NCBI RefSeq assembly: GCF_947260015.1
Contig: NZ_CAMYOM010000002.1
Coordinates: 62,001-126,000, forward strand
Direction: 5' to 3'
Length of the DNA: 64,000 nucleotides
Source: an uncultured Eudoraea sp.
GTDB taxonomy: Bacteria; Bacteroidota; Bacteroidia; Flavobacteriales; Flavobacteriaceae
The notes below the pieces were generated by a model. That model was given only the letters and a program-made list of their open reading frames with translations. It searched no databases and was not told the DNA's origin. This document shows positions 37,276 to 45,080 of the stretch, piece by piece. The number at the start of each line of letters is the position of its first letter. Position 1 is the stretch's first letter. A program made the translations under genes and the position numbers.

Positions 37276-37758
37276 TTATATCTCCTCTGCCAGCCAGGCT
37301 TTCATCATCCAAACTGTTTTTTCTTGTTCCGTAATAAAATCGCTCATCATGGAATTAGTTCCCTCATCTTGGGCCTCATCAGAGTCTGCCAGGATTTTAC
37401 GTTCAATAAGCAGAAGTTCTTTTAAAGAATCAACGATCAGTTGAATTGCTTCTTCATCCTTTGTTACATTTTTACCTATCGGAACATTTGAATTTTCCAT
37501 ATAATCCTCAAAGGTATGAAGTGGAACTTCACCTAAGGTTAATATTCGTTCGGCAATTTCATCTACTTTTAAATTTGCATCGTCGTATAACTCTTCAAAT
37601 TTTGCATGCAGATCAAAAAAACTTTTCCCTTTAATGTTCCAGTGAATACCTCTTAGGTTTTGATAGTACGTTTGAAAGTTTGCTAACAATTTATTCAAAT
37701 CCTTACTTAGTGACTTGGATTTCTCCGTATTCAGACCAATACTGTTTAATTTCATCAT
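37276..37758 (-). CDS. dps: Dps-family ferritin-like DNA protection protein
   Basis: 160 residues, the usual Dps length, all helical. The inter-subunit ferroxidase site is visible: His in GIHWNIKG (about residue 40) and the acidic helix DLHAKFEELYDD about ten residues later. The helix ILTLGEVPLHTFEDY is also typical. Dps forms a 12-subunit cage that oxidises iron with hydrogen peroxide and stores it, protecting DNA. It is divergent from oxyR with a 98-base shared region, and a consensus promoter for dps is present there, so control by OxyR is likely. Confidence 0.93.
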   Translation of the reverse strand: MMKLNSIGLNTEKSKSLSKDLNKLLANFQTYYQNLRGIHWNIKGKSFFDLHAKFEELYDDANLKVDEIAERILTLGEVPLHTFEDYMENSNVPIGKNVTKDEEAIQLIVDSLKELLLIERKILADSDEAQDEGTNSMMSDFITEQEKTVWMMKAWLAEEI

Positions 37759-37827
37759 GTATTTTTTTATTTATTATAAAGTTATTAAATATTTATTCCT
37801 TGTAGTATAAATTTTATTGATAGTTCT

Positions 37828-37835
37828 TATATTTG
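37828..37835 (+). promoter_or_regulatory. -7 box TATATTTG of oxyR
   Basis: Exact TAnnTTTG match 22 bases before the oxyR ATG, giving a leader of about 15 bases. The nearest TTG upstream (37800-37802) is 25 bases away, longer than usual. It overlaps the inverted repeat at 37831-37847. Confidence 0.5.
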
Positions 37836-37847
37836 TATTACACAAAT
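37831..37847. promoter_or_regulatory. inverted repeat between dps and oxyR, candidate operator
   Basis: ATTTGT-ATTAC-ACAAAT: perfect 6-base arms with a 5-base spacer. It covers the inner halves of the -7 boxes of both dps and oxyR. It may be an operator, or may simply arise because two TTTG-containing -7 boxes face each other. Confidence 0.45.
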
Positions 37848-37871
37848 TTATGATAGATGACCATTACCCAA
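37843..37871 (-). promoter_or_regulatory. dps promoter (TTG-N18-TAAATTTG)
   Basis: On the minus strand TTG (37871-37869) and TAAATTTG (37850-37843) are 18 bases apart, a full fit to the Bacteroidota consensus. Transcription would start near 37836, leaving a leader of about 78 bases. The -33 element lies inside the first codons of oxyR. Confidence 0.6.
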
Positions 37872-38798
37872 TTGCAATATGTTTTGGCTGTTGCGGAGTA
37901 CCGGAATTTCACCCTGGCTGCCGAAAAAAGTTTTGTTACGCAGCCTACTCTGAGCATGCAAGTGCAAAAACTTGAAGACGAACTCGACGTACTTATTTTT
38001 GACAGAAGCAAGAAACCGATCCGTATAACAGAAGCGGGTCAAAAAATTGTTGCACAGGCAAAAAACATTGTAAATGAAGCCGAACGAATAAAGGATATTG
38101 TTGATCAGGAAAAGGGGTTTATTGGTGGTGAATATACTCTGGGTATTATTCCCACAGTTATGCCCACTTTACTGCCCATGTTTCTTAAAGCATTTATCAA
38201 TAAATACCCGAAGGTAAATCTGATAATAAAAGAGCAAAGTACAGAAACCATTATAAGGAATATACAGGAAGGCCATTTAGACGGTGCTATTGCCGCAACA
38301 CCTCTGGAAATAGAGTACATAAAAGAAAGGCCGTTATATTATGAACCCTTTGTTGGGTATGTACCTAAAAACCATAGACTTAGAGAAGCAAATAAACTAA
38401 ATCCAAGTGATCTGGATATTAGTGATATTTTATTGTTAAAGGACGGGCATTGTTTTAGAGATGGAGTGATAAATCTATGCAAAACACCAAAAAAATACGA
38501 AGATGAGCATTTTCGGTTACAAAGCGGCAGTTTTGAAACATTGGTGAATCTGGCTGATGAAGAAATGGGAATGACCTTATTACCTTACCTAAATACCCTG
38601 GAATTGGATGAGAAAAAAAAGAAAAATTTAAAATTTTTTAATAAGCCCTCTCCAGCCAGGGAAGTAAGCCTTATTTATCACAAAAGTGAACTTAAGATCC
38701 AGATTACACGGGCATTAAATGAAGTTATTTCGGGGATTGTGCGTGGTGCAATCACGTTTCAGGATGTAAAAATTATTAGTCCGATCAATAAAAATTAA
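37857..38798 (+). CDS. oxyR: hydrogen-peroxide-sensing LysR-type regulator OxyR
   Basis: 313 residues: LysR winged helix-turn-helix (1-60, with FTLAAEKSFVTQPTLSMQVQ), linker helix, and regulatory domain. The redox pair is at Cys199 and Cys208 in GHCFRDGVINLC, exactly the positions and spacing of E. coli OxyR, so peroxide activates it by an intramolecular disulfide. ATG 37857 gives the normal LysR start MTITQLQYVLAVAE. It is divergent from dps, a standard OxyR target, and a terminator overlaps its stop codon. Function is well supported. Confidence 0.95.
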   Translation: MTITQLQYVLAVAEYRNFTLAAEKSFVTQPTLSMQVQKLEDELDVLIFDRSKKPIRITEAGQKIVAQAKNIVNEAERIKDIVDQEKGFIGGEYTLGIIPTVMPTLLPMFLKAFINKYPKVNLIIKEQSTETIIRNIQEGHLDGAIAATPLEIEYIKERPLYYEPFVGYVPKNHRLREANKLNPSDLDISDILLLKDGHCFRDGVINLCKTPKKYEDEHFRLQSGSFETLVNLADEEMGMTLLPYLNTLELDEKKKKNLKFFNKPSPAREVSLIYHKSELKIQITRALNEVISGIVRGAITFQDVKIISPINKN

Positions 38799-38822
38799 AA
38801 GCCACCTTGTTGGGTGGCTTTT
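38797..38822. terminator. bidirectional terminator at the end of oxyR
   Basis: Stem AAAAGCCACC with GGTGGCTTTT, loop of six bases. It begins inside the oxyR stop codon and ends just before the stop of the convergent small gene, so it can serve both. Confidence 0.85.
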
Positions 38823-38825
38823 AGG

Positions 38826-39023
38826 TTATACGTTTAGATAAATTAATGTAGGCTGTAGCTCTGGCTTATCCGTAATAAAATTTTGTAACCAGGCTTTCAA
38901 CTCTTCAATTTCGTCAGGCAATAGTTTAGTTATTGCTTTTTTGAGTTCTTTACTAAAGAGTTTTACATCAAAACTTACTTTTTGGAGTACTGTTTTATAA
39001 TACTCCAGAACAGCTTTTGCCAT
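38826..39023 (-). CDS. conserved-looking small helical protein (65 aa)
   Basis: The frame extends further upstream, but ATG 39023 (MAKAVLEYYKTVLQKVSF) gives a compact 65-residue soluble protein with two amphipathic helices and a central acidic turn (LLPDEIEELKAWL). It converges on oxyR, sharing its terminator, and its upstream region faces the PBP4 gene. Small proteins of this appearance are widespread in flavobacteria but no function is known to me. Confidence 0.7.
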   Translation of the reverse strand: MAKAVLEYYKTVLQKVSFDVKLFSKELKKAITKLLPDEIEELKAWLQNFITDKPELQPTLIYLNV

Positions 39024-39146
39024 ATTTAGACTTTGTTTTAAAAAAATTGTTATTCCAAATTTAACCAAAAAAAGCTTTGGTTTATTGTATGTATTTCGTT
39101 AAAAATTGGATAATTTCATGTTAAGATCTATTTTTTTCCTAACCAA

Positions 39147-40436
39147 GTGCGTGATAATAAAGTAAATAAAATCTTAAATATTTGTAGTTTAGCCCTTTCA
39201 TTAGTTCTTTTTGGGGCCTGCGCGTCTGGTAAAAAGTTAGACAAAACTTTCAATGCTGCATTGAAGCCTGAAACTTTCAGAAATCATTTTACCGGAATTA
39301 TGATCTTCGATCCAAAATCCGGTGATACTTTGTACCGTCTCAACAGTGATAAGTATTTTACTCCGGCTAGTAATACTAAAATTTTTACCCTTTATACATC
39401 ATTAGTACTCCTGCCCAAACAGATTCCCGCATTGAAATATTGTAAAGTGAACGATACCCTGTTTATAGAAGGTACAGGAGATCCCTCCTTATTACATCCA
39501 TATTTAAACGACAGTTCTGTAACCCGGTTTTTAAAGGACTATAAAAATATCTCCCTCATACAGAATAACTTTATGGATAGCAGATTAGGACCTGGCTGGA
39601 CATGGGAAGACTATGATGGGTATTATTCTGCCGAACGCAGTGGCTTACCCATATTTGGTAATGTTGTAACTATCTCTAATACGGATTCCCTACGTGTGAT
39701 TCCCAACTATTTTATGTCGAATGTAAACCTGCTAAAAAACACAATTAATCGCGAGATTGATACAAATACTTTTTATTTCGATCCTACAAGAAAAGACACT
39801 CTTGAAATTCCATTTAAAACAGATAATATTGTAATTCAGCGGCTTTTGGAAACAGCGCTCGGCAGAGAAATATCAATAGTTCAAAAAATGCCTTGCGAAG
39901 AAAAAATGATACTCCCGGGAATATTAACCGATAGTATAAATAAAAGAATGATGCAGGAAAGTGATAATTTTTTAGCTGAGCAATTACTCCTCCTGGCATC
40001 CTCTACCCTATCAGATACTTTAAACACAGAAACAGCTATAGCGTACATGCTAAAAAATCACCTTAAAGGTTTAAAACAAACGCCTAGATGGGTAGATGGT
40101 TCCGGACTTTCCAGATATAATCTTTTTAGCCCTGAGGCTATGGTATATGTTTTACACGAAATTTACAGGGAGGTTCCAAAAGAACGACTATTCCATCTTT
40201 TTGCAGTTGGAGGAGAATCGGGTACAATAGCTAATTGGTACCCGGGAAATCCCCATCCATATATCTATGCGAAAACAGGTACACTTGGTAATAATCATAA
40301 TATAAGTGGGTATTTAATAACTAAATCCGGGAAAACCCTGATATTCAGTTTTATGAATAATCATTTTACGAATCCCTCTTCGGATATAAAAAAACAAATG
40401 CAGCATGTTTTCGAGTGGGTACGGGACAACTATTAA
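39147..40436 (+). CDS. dacB: D-alanyl-D-alanine carboxypeptidase/endopeptidase (PBP4, peptidase S13)
   Basis: 429 residues beginning at GTG 39147 (no in-frame ATG is better placed). The N-terminus resembles a lipoprotein signal with LFGAC (Cys at about residue 25). The three penicillin-binding motifs are present: Ser75-x-x-Lys78 in ASNTK, Ser272-Asp-Asn274 (SDN), and Lys376-Thr-Gly (KTG). S13 enzymes cleave the terminal D-Ala and cross-links of peptidoglycan. It is shorter than E. coli DacB (477 aa), consistent with a reduced inserted domain between the first two motifs. Its stop codon overlaps the stop of the convergent Nudix gene. Confidence 0.92.
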   Translation: MRDNKVNKILNICSLALSLVLFGACASGKKLDKTFNAALKPETFRNHFTGIMIFDPKSGDTLYRLNSDKYFTPASNTKIFTLYTSLVLLPKQIPALKYCKVNDTLFIEGTGDPSLLHPYLNDSSVTRFLKDYKNISLIQNNFMDSRLGPGWTWEDYDGYYSAERSGLPIFGNVVTISNTDSLRVIPNYFMSNVNLLKNTINREIDTNTFYFDPTRKDTLEIPFKTDNIVIQRLLETALGREISIVQKMPCEEKMILPGILTDSINKRMMQESDNFLAEQLLLLASSTLSDTLNTETAIAYMLKNHLKGLKQTPRWVDGSGLSRYNLFSPEAMVYVLHEIYREVPKERLFHLFAVGGESGTIANWYPGNPHPYIYAKTGTLGNNHNISGYLITKSGKTLIFSFMNNHFTNPSSDIKKQMQHVFEWVRDNY

Positions 40437-41011
40437 ATTATCTTATTTAAACTCGCGTATTGCAAGAGCATAATGGTTTTTGCATCTTTTATTTCCCCTT
40501 TTCTAATCATATCCAGTGCCTTATCAACTAAAACTTCAAGTACTTCAATATTTTCACTCTCATCTGCTGCACCCCCACCTTCTCCTACTTTCATTTGCTC
40601 TTCGTATTCCCCAATAAAAAAGTGAAGTATTTCGGTTACGGAGCCGGGAGACATATATGATTCAAATACCTTTTTTACATGATGTATTTTATACCCGGTC
40701 TCTTCCTCTACTTCTTTTTTGATGCAGTCTTCAGGATGAGCCCCATCCAAGACTCCGGCGCATACCTCTATCATCATCCCGGAAGGATTTCCATTTAAAA
40801 AGGTGGGCATCCTGAATTGTTTGGTTAGAATAATGGTTCCTTTCTGTTTGTTATACAACAAGATTGCAGCTCCATTTCCACGGTCATAAGACTCGCGAAT
40901 CTGAGTTTCCCATTCACCATCATCCTTTTGATATTCATATGTGTACTTGCATAAGGTGTACCAATTATCTGATAAAACGTCTTTTCTAATATTTTTAATC
41001 TTGTTGTTCAA
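40433..41011 (-). CDS. Nudix hydrolase, NudK-like (GDP-mannose pyrophosphatase type)
   Basis: 192 residues. The Nudix box is present as GVLDGAHPEDCIKKEVEEETG, with the catalytic EExxG and the first-helix Glu. The N-terminal strand region (LSDNWYTLCKYTYEYQKDDG) and the C-terminal SPGSVTEILHFFIGEY match NudK, which hydrolyses GDP-mannose and related sugar nucleotides to monophosphates. Cytoplasmic. Its last codons overlap the PBP4 stop by four bases on the opposite strand, and the DUF2461 gene lies 44 bases upstream on the same strand, so they may be co-transcribed. Fold and reaction class are firm; the exact sugar nucleotide is not. Confidence 0.88.
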   Translation of the reverse strand: MNNKIKNIRKDVLSDNWYTLCKYTYEYQKDDGEWETQIRESYDRGNGAAILLYNKQKGTIILTKQFRMPTFLNGNPSGMMIEVCAGVLDGAHPEDCIKKEVEEETGYKIHHVKKVFESYMSPGSVTEILHFFIGEYEEQMKVGEGGGAADESENIEVLEVLVDKALDMIRKGEIKDAKTIMLLQYASLNKII

Positions 41012-41055
41012 ATTCGTCGAATTTTATATTAGTTGAAGTATTTCATATAAATGGT

Positions 41056-41709
41056 TTATACGGTAAGTGCATTATTTAAATACCTTCTAAAAGGCAGCAT
41101 TTCTCTGTATACCTTTATAATAATTTCTTTAAAATCATTGCTTAGTACCTGATCTTTTGAAAGCTCGTGAACTACGGCATAGGATTTATTTCTCAACAAA
41201 TCAATGTAAGGATGCTCCTTGTTAAAACCTTTGGGAGCAGCTTTCAACTTTTCATCAATATACAGCGAGCCAAAAGTTTCTTTAAATGAATCTTTATTGA
41301 TAATTTTTATTAGTTCTTCCCCATTATAATCTATAGCATCCCTTATACTTCGTAGTGATTTTGGATCCGGCCGCCAAATACCGCCGGCAAGCAAAGATTG
41401 ATTTATTCCAATCTGAATATAGAAATCTCCTGTCCCGGGTGCTTTATCCATACCCGCGCCAAAGTGATCTTTATAAATAGGCTTGTTCGGGTGAAACATA
41501 AGATTATTATTAATCCTGTTTATGCCCTTTTTTCCAGGAGTTGGGTAATAATACTTATCAATATCTGCCAGGGTATTATCCAGATCATCTAACCAGCTAA
41601 TAAATTCTGTGCGAATTTCCTTATACCTTTTTCGGTTGGTGTCCATCCAGACCTTGGAATTGTTCTTCTCCAATTCACTTAAAAAATCAAATAGCTTATT
41701 AAAATTCAT
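41056..41709 (-). CDS. DUF2461 domain protein
   Basis: 217 residues covering the full DUF2461 family: FDFLSELEKNNSKVWMDTNRKRY at the N-terminus, then RINNNLMFHPNKPIYKDHFGAG and GDFYIQIGINQSLLAGG in the middle, and a C-terminal PFRRYLNNAL. The family is widespread in bacteria and fungi, and its function is unknown. No signal peptide. It is part of a minus-strand run with TIGR00266 upstream (40 bases) and NudK downstream (44 bases). Confidence 0.88.
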   Translation of the reverse strand: MNFNKLFDFLSELEKNNSKVWMDTNRKRYKEIRTEFISWLDDLDNTLADIDKYYYPTPGKKGINRINNNLMFHPNKPIYKDHFGAGMDKAPGTGDFYIQIGINQSLLAGGIWRPDPKSLRSIRDAIDYNGEELIKIINKDSFKETFGSLYIDEKLKAAPKGFNKEHPYIDLLRNKSYAVVHELSKDQVLSNDFKEIIIKVYREMLPFRRYLNNALTV

Positions 41710-41749
41710 AAGGAGATAAGTCTGGCTCCGCAGTTTTATAGCTGTTTAT

Positions 41750-42556
41750 TTAGAATCGATTATCGCCATCCAGCAGATCCCCTATTCCTCCCAAAATACT
41801 TCCTTCACCTTTATCTTTTCCTCCCCCTTTTGGCGCTGCAGCCCAAACTCTGCCAGCCAGTCTGCTAAAAGGCAGGGATTGAATATAAACCGTTCCCGGT
41901 CCTCTTAAAGACGCGAAGAACAATCCTTCACCACCAAATACAGTATTTTTGATTCCTCCAACAAATTCAATATCGTAGTCTATATCCTTCGTAAACCCTA
42001 CAATACAACCCGTATCAACTTTTAAAATTTCACCCGGTCCTAACTCTTTCTTAGCCAGGGTACCACCGGCATGAACAAAGGCCATCCCATCACCTTCCAG
42101 TTTCTGCATTATAAAACCTTCACCCCCAAACAGGCCCCTGCCAAGTCGTTTAGAGAATTCTATCCCAATAGAAACTCCTTTGGCCGCGCAGAGAAAGGCA
42201 TCTTTCTGACAAATAAATCTCCCCTGTTTTTCAGATAAATCAATGGGCAAAATCTTACCCGGGTAAGGAGAAGCAAAACTAACTTCCTTTTTGCCTTGAC
42301 CCACATTTAAAAAAGCAGTCATAAACAAGCTCTCGCCGGTAAGAATTCGTTTTCCAGCCGAAAATATTTTGCCCAGTACACTGTTATCCTGATTGGAACC
42401 ATCGCCAAAAATGGTGTCCATCTTTATATCAGTGTCCATCATCATAAAGCTGCCGGCTTCGGCAACAACAGCTTCCTGTGGGTCCAATTCTATTTCCACA
42501 TATTGCATTTCTTCACCATATATGTGGTAGTCTATTTCGTGATTTGTGTTAGTCAT
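41750..42556 (-). CDS. TIGR00266/AIM24 family protein
   Basis: 268 residues with the repeated beta-strand pattern of the TIGR00266 (AIM24-related) family: MQYVEIELDPQEAVVAEAGS, then TGESLFMTAF, GEGFIMQKLEGDG and FVHAGGTLAKKELGPG. The C-terminus is Gly-rich. These cytoplasmic or membrane-associated trimeric proteins have no established function in bacteria; the yeast homologue helps mitochondrial inner-membrane organisation. First gene of a possible three-gene operon with DUF2461 and NudK. Confidence 0.88.
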   Translation of the reverse strand: MTNTNHEIDYHIYGEEMQYVEIELDPQEAVVAEAGSFMMMDTDIKMDTIFGDGSNQDNSVLGKIFSAGKRILTGESLFMTAFLNVGQGKKEVSFASPYPGKILPIDLSEKQGRFICQKDAFLCAAKGVSIGIEFSKRLGRGLFGGEGFIMQKLEGDGMAFVHAGGTLAKKELGPGEILKVDTGCIVGFTKDIDYDIEFVGGIKNTVFGGEGLFFASLRGPGTVYIQSLPFSRLAGRVWAAAPKGGGKDKGEGSILGGIGDLLDGDNRF

Positions 42557-42843
42557 TTTATTTGAATTTTTTAATGTTTAATGCAACTTTATATTGGTAT
42601 CGATTTATGCAGATTTGTTACAATTACTACTAAATATATAGCGTTAATAATTGCTTTTTTAGGATTCAAAGATTCAACAGTTTTTTAATAATCTACCTAT
42701 TTTGTCTCTAAATTTAAAAAATTAATATGCCTACTACTTTGAAAATCAATTTAATTAAAGTCCGTTTCCAGTTAATTTATAATAATAAAGTAGGGTTTTC
42801 AACGTTTTTTTTTATAGTAAAAAATGAACTTTAATTATTTGCT

Positions 42844-43311
42844 ATGATTTTTTCTAAATTTTTCTATCTACAATTCCGAAGAACAATTAAGTCAGTTTTC
42901 TTTATATGTGCCCTAGCATTTTTAACTAGTTGCAATAGCGATGATGATGCTTTTGCACAAGTCACAGTAAACGGAACAGTAATTGTAACAGATGTCTCTG
43001 ACTTCAATGGGGATATCGATGCCAGTTATACAGGAAATGGGGGGACATTGAATCGTTCATTCATTTGGAACAATAACTTGAGTACGGCTGATTACAATGC
43101 AGACATTACGGCAACTTCTCTTGGAAACTTTCAAATAACTGTTAGGGATTCTGAAGAAACAATTGTTTTAGATAGAACCATTCAAGGAGGAACAGAACCT
43201 GACAGTATTGATGGAGTTACATCATCTGGAGCATCTGGCATTTGGACGGTTACCATTCAGTTAACAAATTTCAATGGGGATGGTAGTTTTTCCCTAAGTG
43301 AAGGTAACTAA
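42844..43311 (+). CDS. hypothetical lipoprotein
   Basis: 155 residues: a long basic leader and hydrophobic stretch ending in the lipobox FLTSC (Cys at about residue 30), then an acidic SDDD tail signal and a beta-rich domain of about 110 residues with repeated Asn/Asp/Gly/Thr turns, which looks like a small immunoglobulin-like or beta-sandwich fold. No family is recognised. It lies alone between AT-rich gaps and has its own terminator. The Ser-Asp-Asp-Asp after the lipid-bearing Cys resembles the lipoprotein export signal for surface display described in Bacteroidota, so surface exposure is possible. Confidence 0.65.
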   Translation: MIFSKFFYLQFRRTIKSVFFICALAFLTSCNSDDDAFAQVTVNGTVIVTDVSDFNGDIDASYTGNGGTLNRSFIWNNNLSTADYNADITATSLGNFQITVRDSEETIVLDRTIQGGTEPDSIDGVTSSGASGIWTVTIQLTNFNGDGSFSLSEGN

Positions 43312-43336
43312 AGAAACAGACTATTATTTTCGATAT

Positions 43337-43375
43337 AATTAGGTTAATGCTATTCATAAGTGTTAACCTAATTTT
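43337..43375 (+). terminator. rho-independent terminator
   Basis: Perfect 11-base arms AATTAGGTTAA and TTAACCTAATT with a 15-base loop and trailing T residues, 26 bases after the lipoprotein gene. Confidence 0.65.
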
Positions 43376-43508
43376 ATGTTGAGTAATATTTATACACCCA
43401 TTGTGATATAGTCTATTTCATGTGCGTTCATTGTAATTATTTTAAGTTATCAATAGTTAGTTGATTTAGAAATCAAAATGTTACAAATACTACTTAAATA
43501 TTAAAATA

Positions 43509-43964
43509 TCAGGTTCTTAATTTAACCGTCCATTCAAAATTAAAAATAGAAACCACTAGTCCGTCTTCATTTATCCCAATAGATTTCATCCAAAAGGTTT
43601 GCCCCTCTCCTGTAGCGATGGTCTGGTCTAATGCTTCTTTTATCTTATGCCCATCCTTGCAGGTGAACGTAATTTTACCAGTTGCTTTTTTAGAGAAATT
43701 AGCATTATTATTGGCAACAAGCATGGAAATGCTTTCAGCACGTTCTCTGATCTGTGAACTAACCATAATACCGGTGCTAAGTTCGGCTGCCATACCCTGA
43801 ACGGCCCAGAACATGGATTTAAAAGGGTTCTGATTAAACCATTTATGTCTTACGCTAACTACAGCTTTCTCTTCATCGCAGGATCTAAGTCGAACCCCGC
43901 ACCACCAGGCCGATGGTAATTTAAAAAAGGCAAAGACATTGAATTTACTGGGACTTAGGCTCAT
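43509..43964 (-). CDS. DUF4442 hotdog-fold protein (putative thioesterase)
   Basis: 151 residues with the DUF4442 pattern: KLPSAWWCGVRLRSCDEEKA, then VRHKWFNQNPFKSMFWAVQGMAAELSTG, and a C-terminal pair of strands. DUF4442 belongs to the hotdog superfamily, related to acyl-CoA thioesterases; the family itself is uncharacterised. No signal peptide. It is monocistronic and divergent from the DUF4870 gene. Confidence 0.85.
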   Translation of the reverse strand: MSLSPSKFNVFAFFKLPSAWWCGVRLRSCDEEKAVVSVRHKWFNQNPFKSMFWAVQGMAAELSTGIMVSSQIRERAESISMLVANNNANFSKKATGKITFTCKDGHKIKEALDQTIATGEGQTFWMKSIGINEDGLVVSIFNFEWTVKLRT

Positions 43965-44044
43965 TGAACTAAAAATATATGGTAAAAGTAAGTATTCTAT
44001 TTTAACTTATAAATGTTAATTTTTTGTTAAATATTAGTACTATG

Positions 44045-44078
44045 TTTTGCATAATACCTTCTTTTAGCCATATATTTG
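44045..44078 (+). promoter_or_regulatory. promoter of the DUF4870 gene (TTTTG-N21-TATATTTG)
   Basis: TTTTG (44045-44049) and TATATTTG (44071-44078) are 21 bases apart, a full match to the Bacteroidota consensus. The ATG follows 19 bases later, so the leader is about 13 bases. Confidence 0.7.
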
Positions 44079-44097
44079 CATAAGAAACTAATATGCC

Positions 44098-44580
44098 ATG
44101 ACAGAGACATTGACCAAACACGAAAGAAGTTTATCCGCAGTTATTCATGCGTCTACCCTTAGCAAGTACTTTATTCCCTTTGGGAACTTCCTCTTGCCTT
44201 TGGTATTATGGATTGCAAACAAGAAAGAACACAGCTTTGTTGACTACAATGGGAAGCAGGCTTTAAATTTTCAAATTAGCCTCTTATTGTACTCTATCAT
44301 TCTTGGAATCATATCCGTTCCTTTCATACTTGGATTTATACCAGGCATTTTTGATGGAGGGTTATTGGATATTCGCGATTACAACGAGTTCAACAATATC
44401 AATTTTCATTTTATAGGTGAAAATTTACATTTTGGGTGGTGGCTTTGGCCTATAGGAATTACAGGTTTGTTACAGGTTGCTCTCTTCATTATCAATATAG
44501 TTTACACCATTTTGGCCACTTTAAGGACAAATGAAGGGCAGTATTTTAAATATCCTATAACGATCAATTTTATAAAATAA
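44098..44580 (+). CDS. DUF4870 small membrane protein
   Basis: 160 residues with about three membrane spans (about 30-45, 58-82 and 115-140). The opening HERSLSAVIHASTLSKYFIPFGNFLLPL and VDYNGKQALNFQISL are typical of DUF4870. Function unknown; such genes often sit near PadR/PspC envelope-stress genes, as here. A consensus promoter lies directly upstream. The PadR gene starts 162 bases downstream on the same strand. Confidence 0.85.
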   Translation: MTETLTKHERSLSAVIHASTLSKYFIPFGNFLLPLVLWIANKKEHSFVDYNGKQALNFQISLLLYSIILGIISVPFILGFIPGIFDGGLLDIRDYNEFNNINFHFIGENLHFGWWLWPIGITGLLQVALFIINIVYTILATLRTNEGQYFKYPITINFIK

Positions 44581-44607
44581 TAAACAGCATTAATCAAGCT
44601 GTATAAC

Positions 44608-44648
44608 AGGAGTTATTCATCAATAAAAAAAGGAGTTTATTTATCAAT
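44608..44648 (+). repeat. short imperfect tandem repeat upstream of padR-like gene
   Basis: AGGAGTTATTCATCAAT (44608-44624) is repeated as AGGAGTTTATTTATCAAT (44631-44648), 23 bases apart. It lies between the DUF4870 and PadR genes and could be a pair of regulator half-sites or chance similarity. Confidence 0.35.
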
Positions 44649-44742
44649 CATCATCAAATGAAAAACAAAAAAACGAACAGTTAAACAGATGCTGTAATAA
44701 ATCCGTGACATCAGGATCAGCACAAAACAGAATTATGAAATT

Positions 44743-45078
44743 ATGAACATAGAAAACACAAAAGCACAGATGCGAAAAGGAGTTTTGGAATATTGCATAC
44801 TCTCCATTCTTAGAGGAGAAGATAAGTATGCTTCCGAAATCCTTGGAAAACTCAAAGATGCAAAAATGCTGGTGGTTGAAGGTACAATTTATCCCTTGCT
44901 TACCAGGTTGAAGAATGCCGGGTTGCTCAATTATCGATGGGAGGAATCAACCTCCGGCCCACCCAGGAAATATTATGCACTTACAGAAACAGGTAAAGTG
45001 TTCCTTAAAGAATTGAACATTACCTGGGATGAACTTAGAGGAGCAGTTAATTTGGTTACCAATACTAAAAACAACTAA
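44743..45078 (+). CDS. PadR-family transcriptional regulator
   Basis: 111 residues: a PadR winged helix (MRKGVLEYCILSILRGEDKYASEIL, VVEGTIYPLLTRLKNAGLL, SGPPRKYYALTETG) with a short C-terminal helix for dimerisation, the compact PadR-s2 form. It is followed 2 bases later by the PspC gene, so it probably autoregulates that operon, as PadR proteins with PspC or ABC neighbours commonly do. Confidence 0.92.
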   Translation: MNIENTKAQMRKGVLEYCILSILRGEDKYASEILGKLKDAKMLVVEGTIYPLLTRLKNAGLLNYRWEESTSGPPRKYYALTETGKVFLKELNITWDELRGAVNLVTNTKNN

Positions 45079-45080
45079 CA

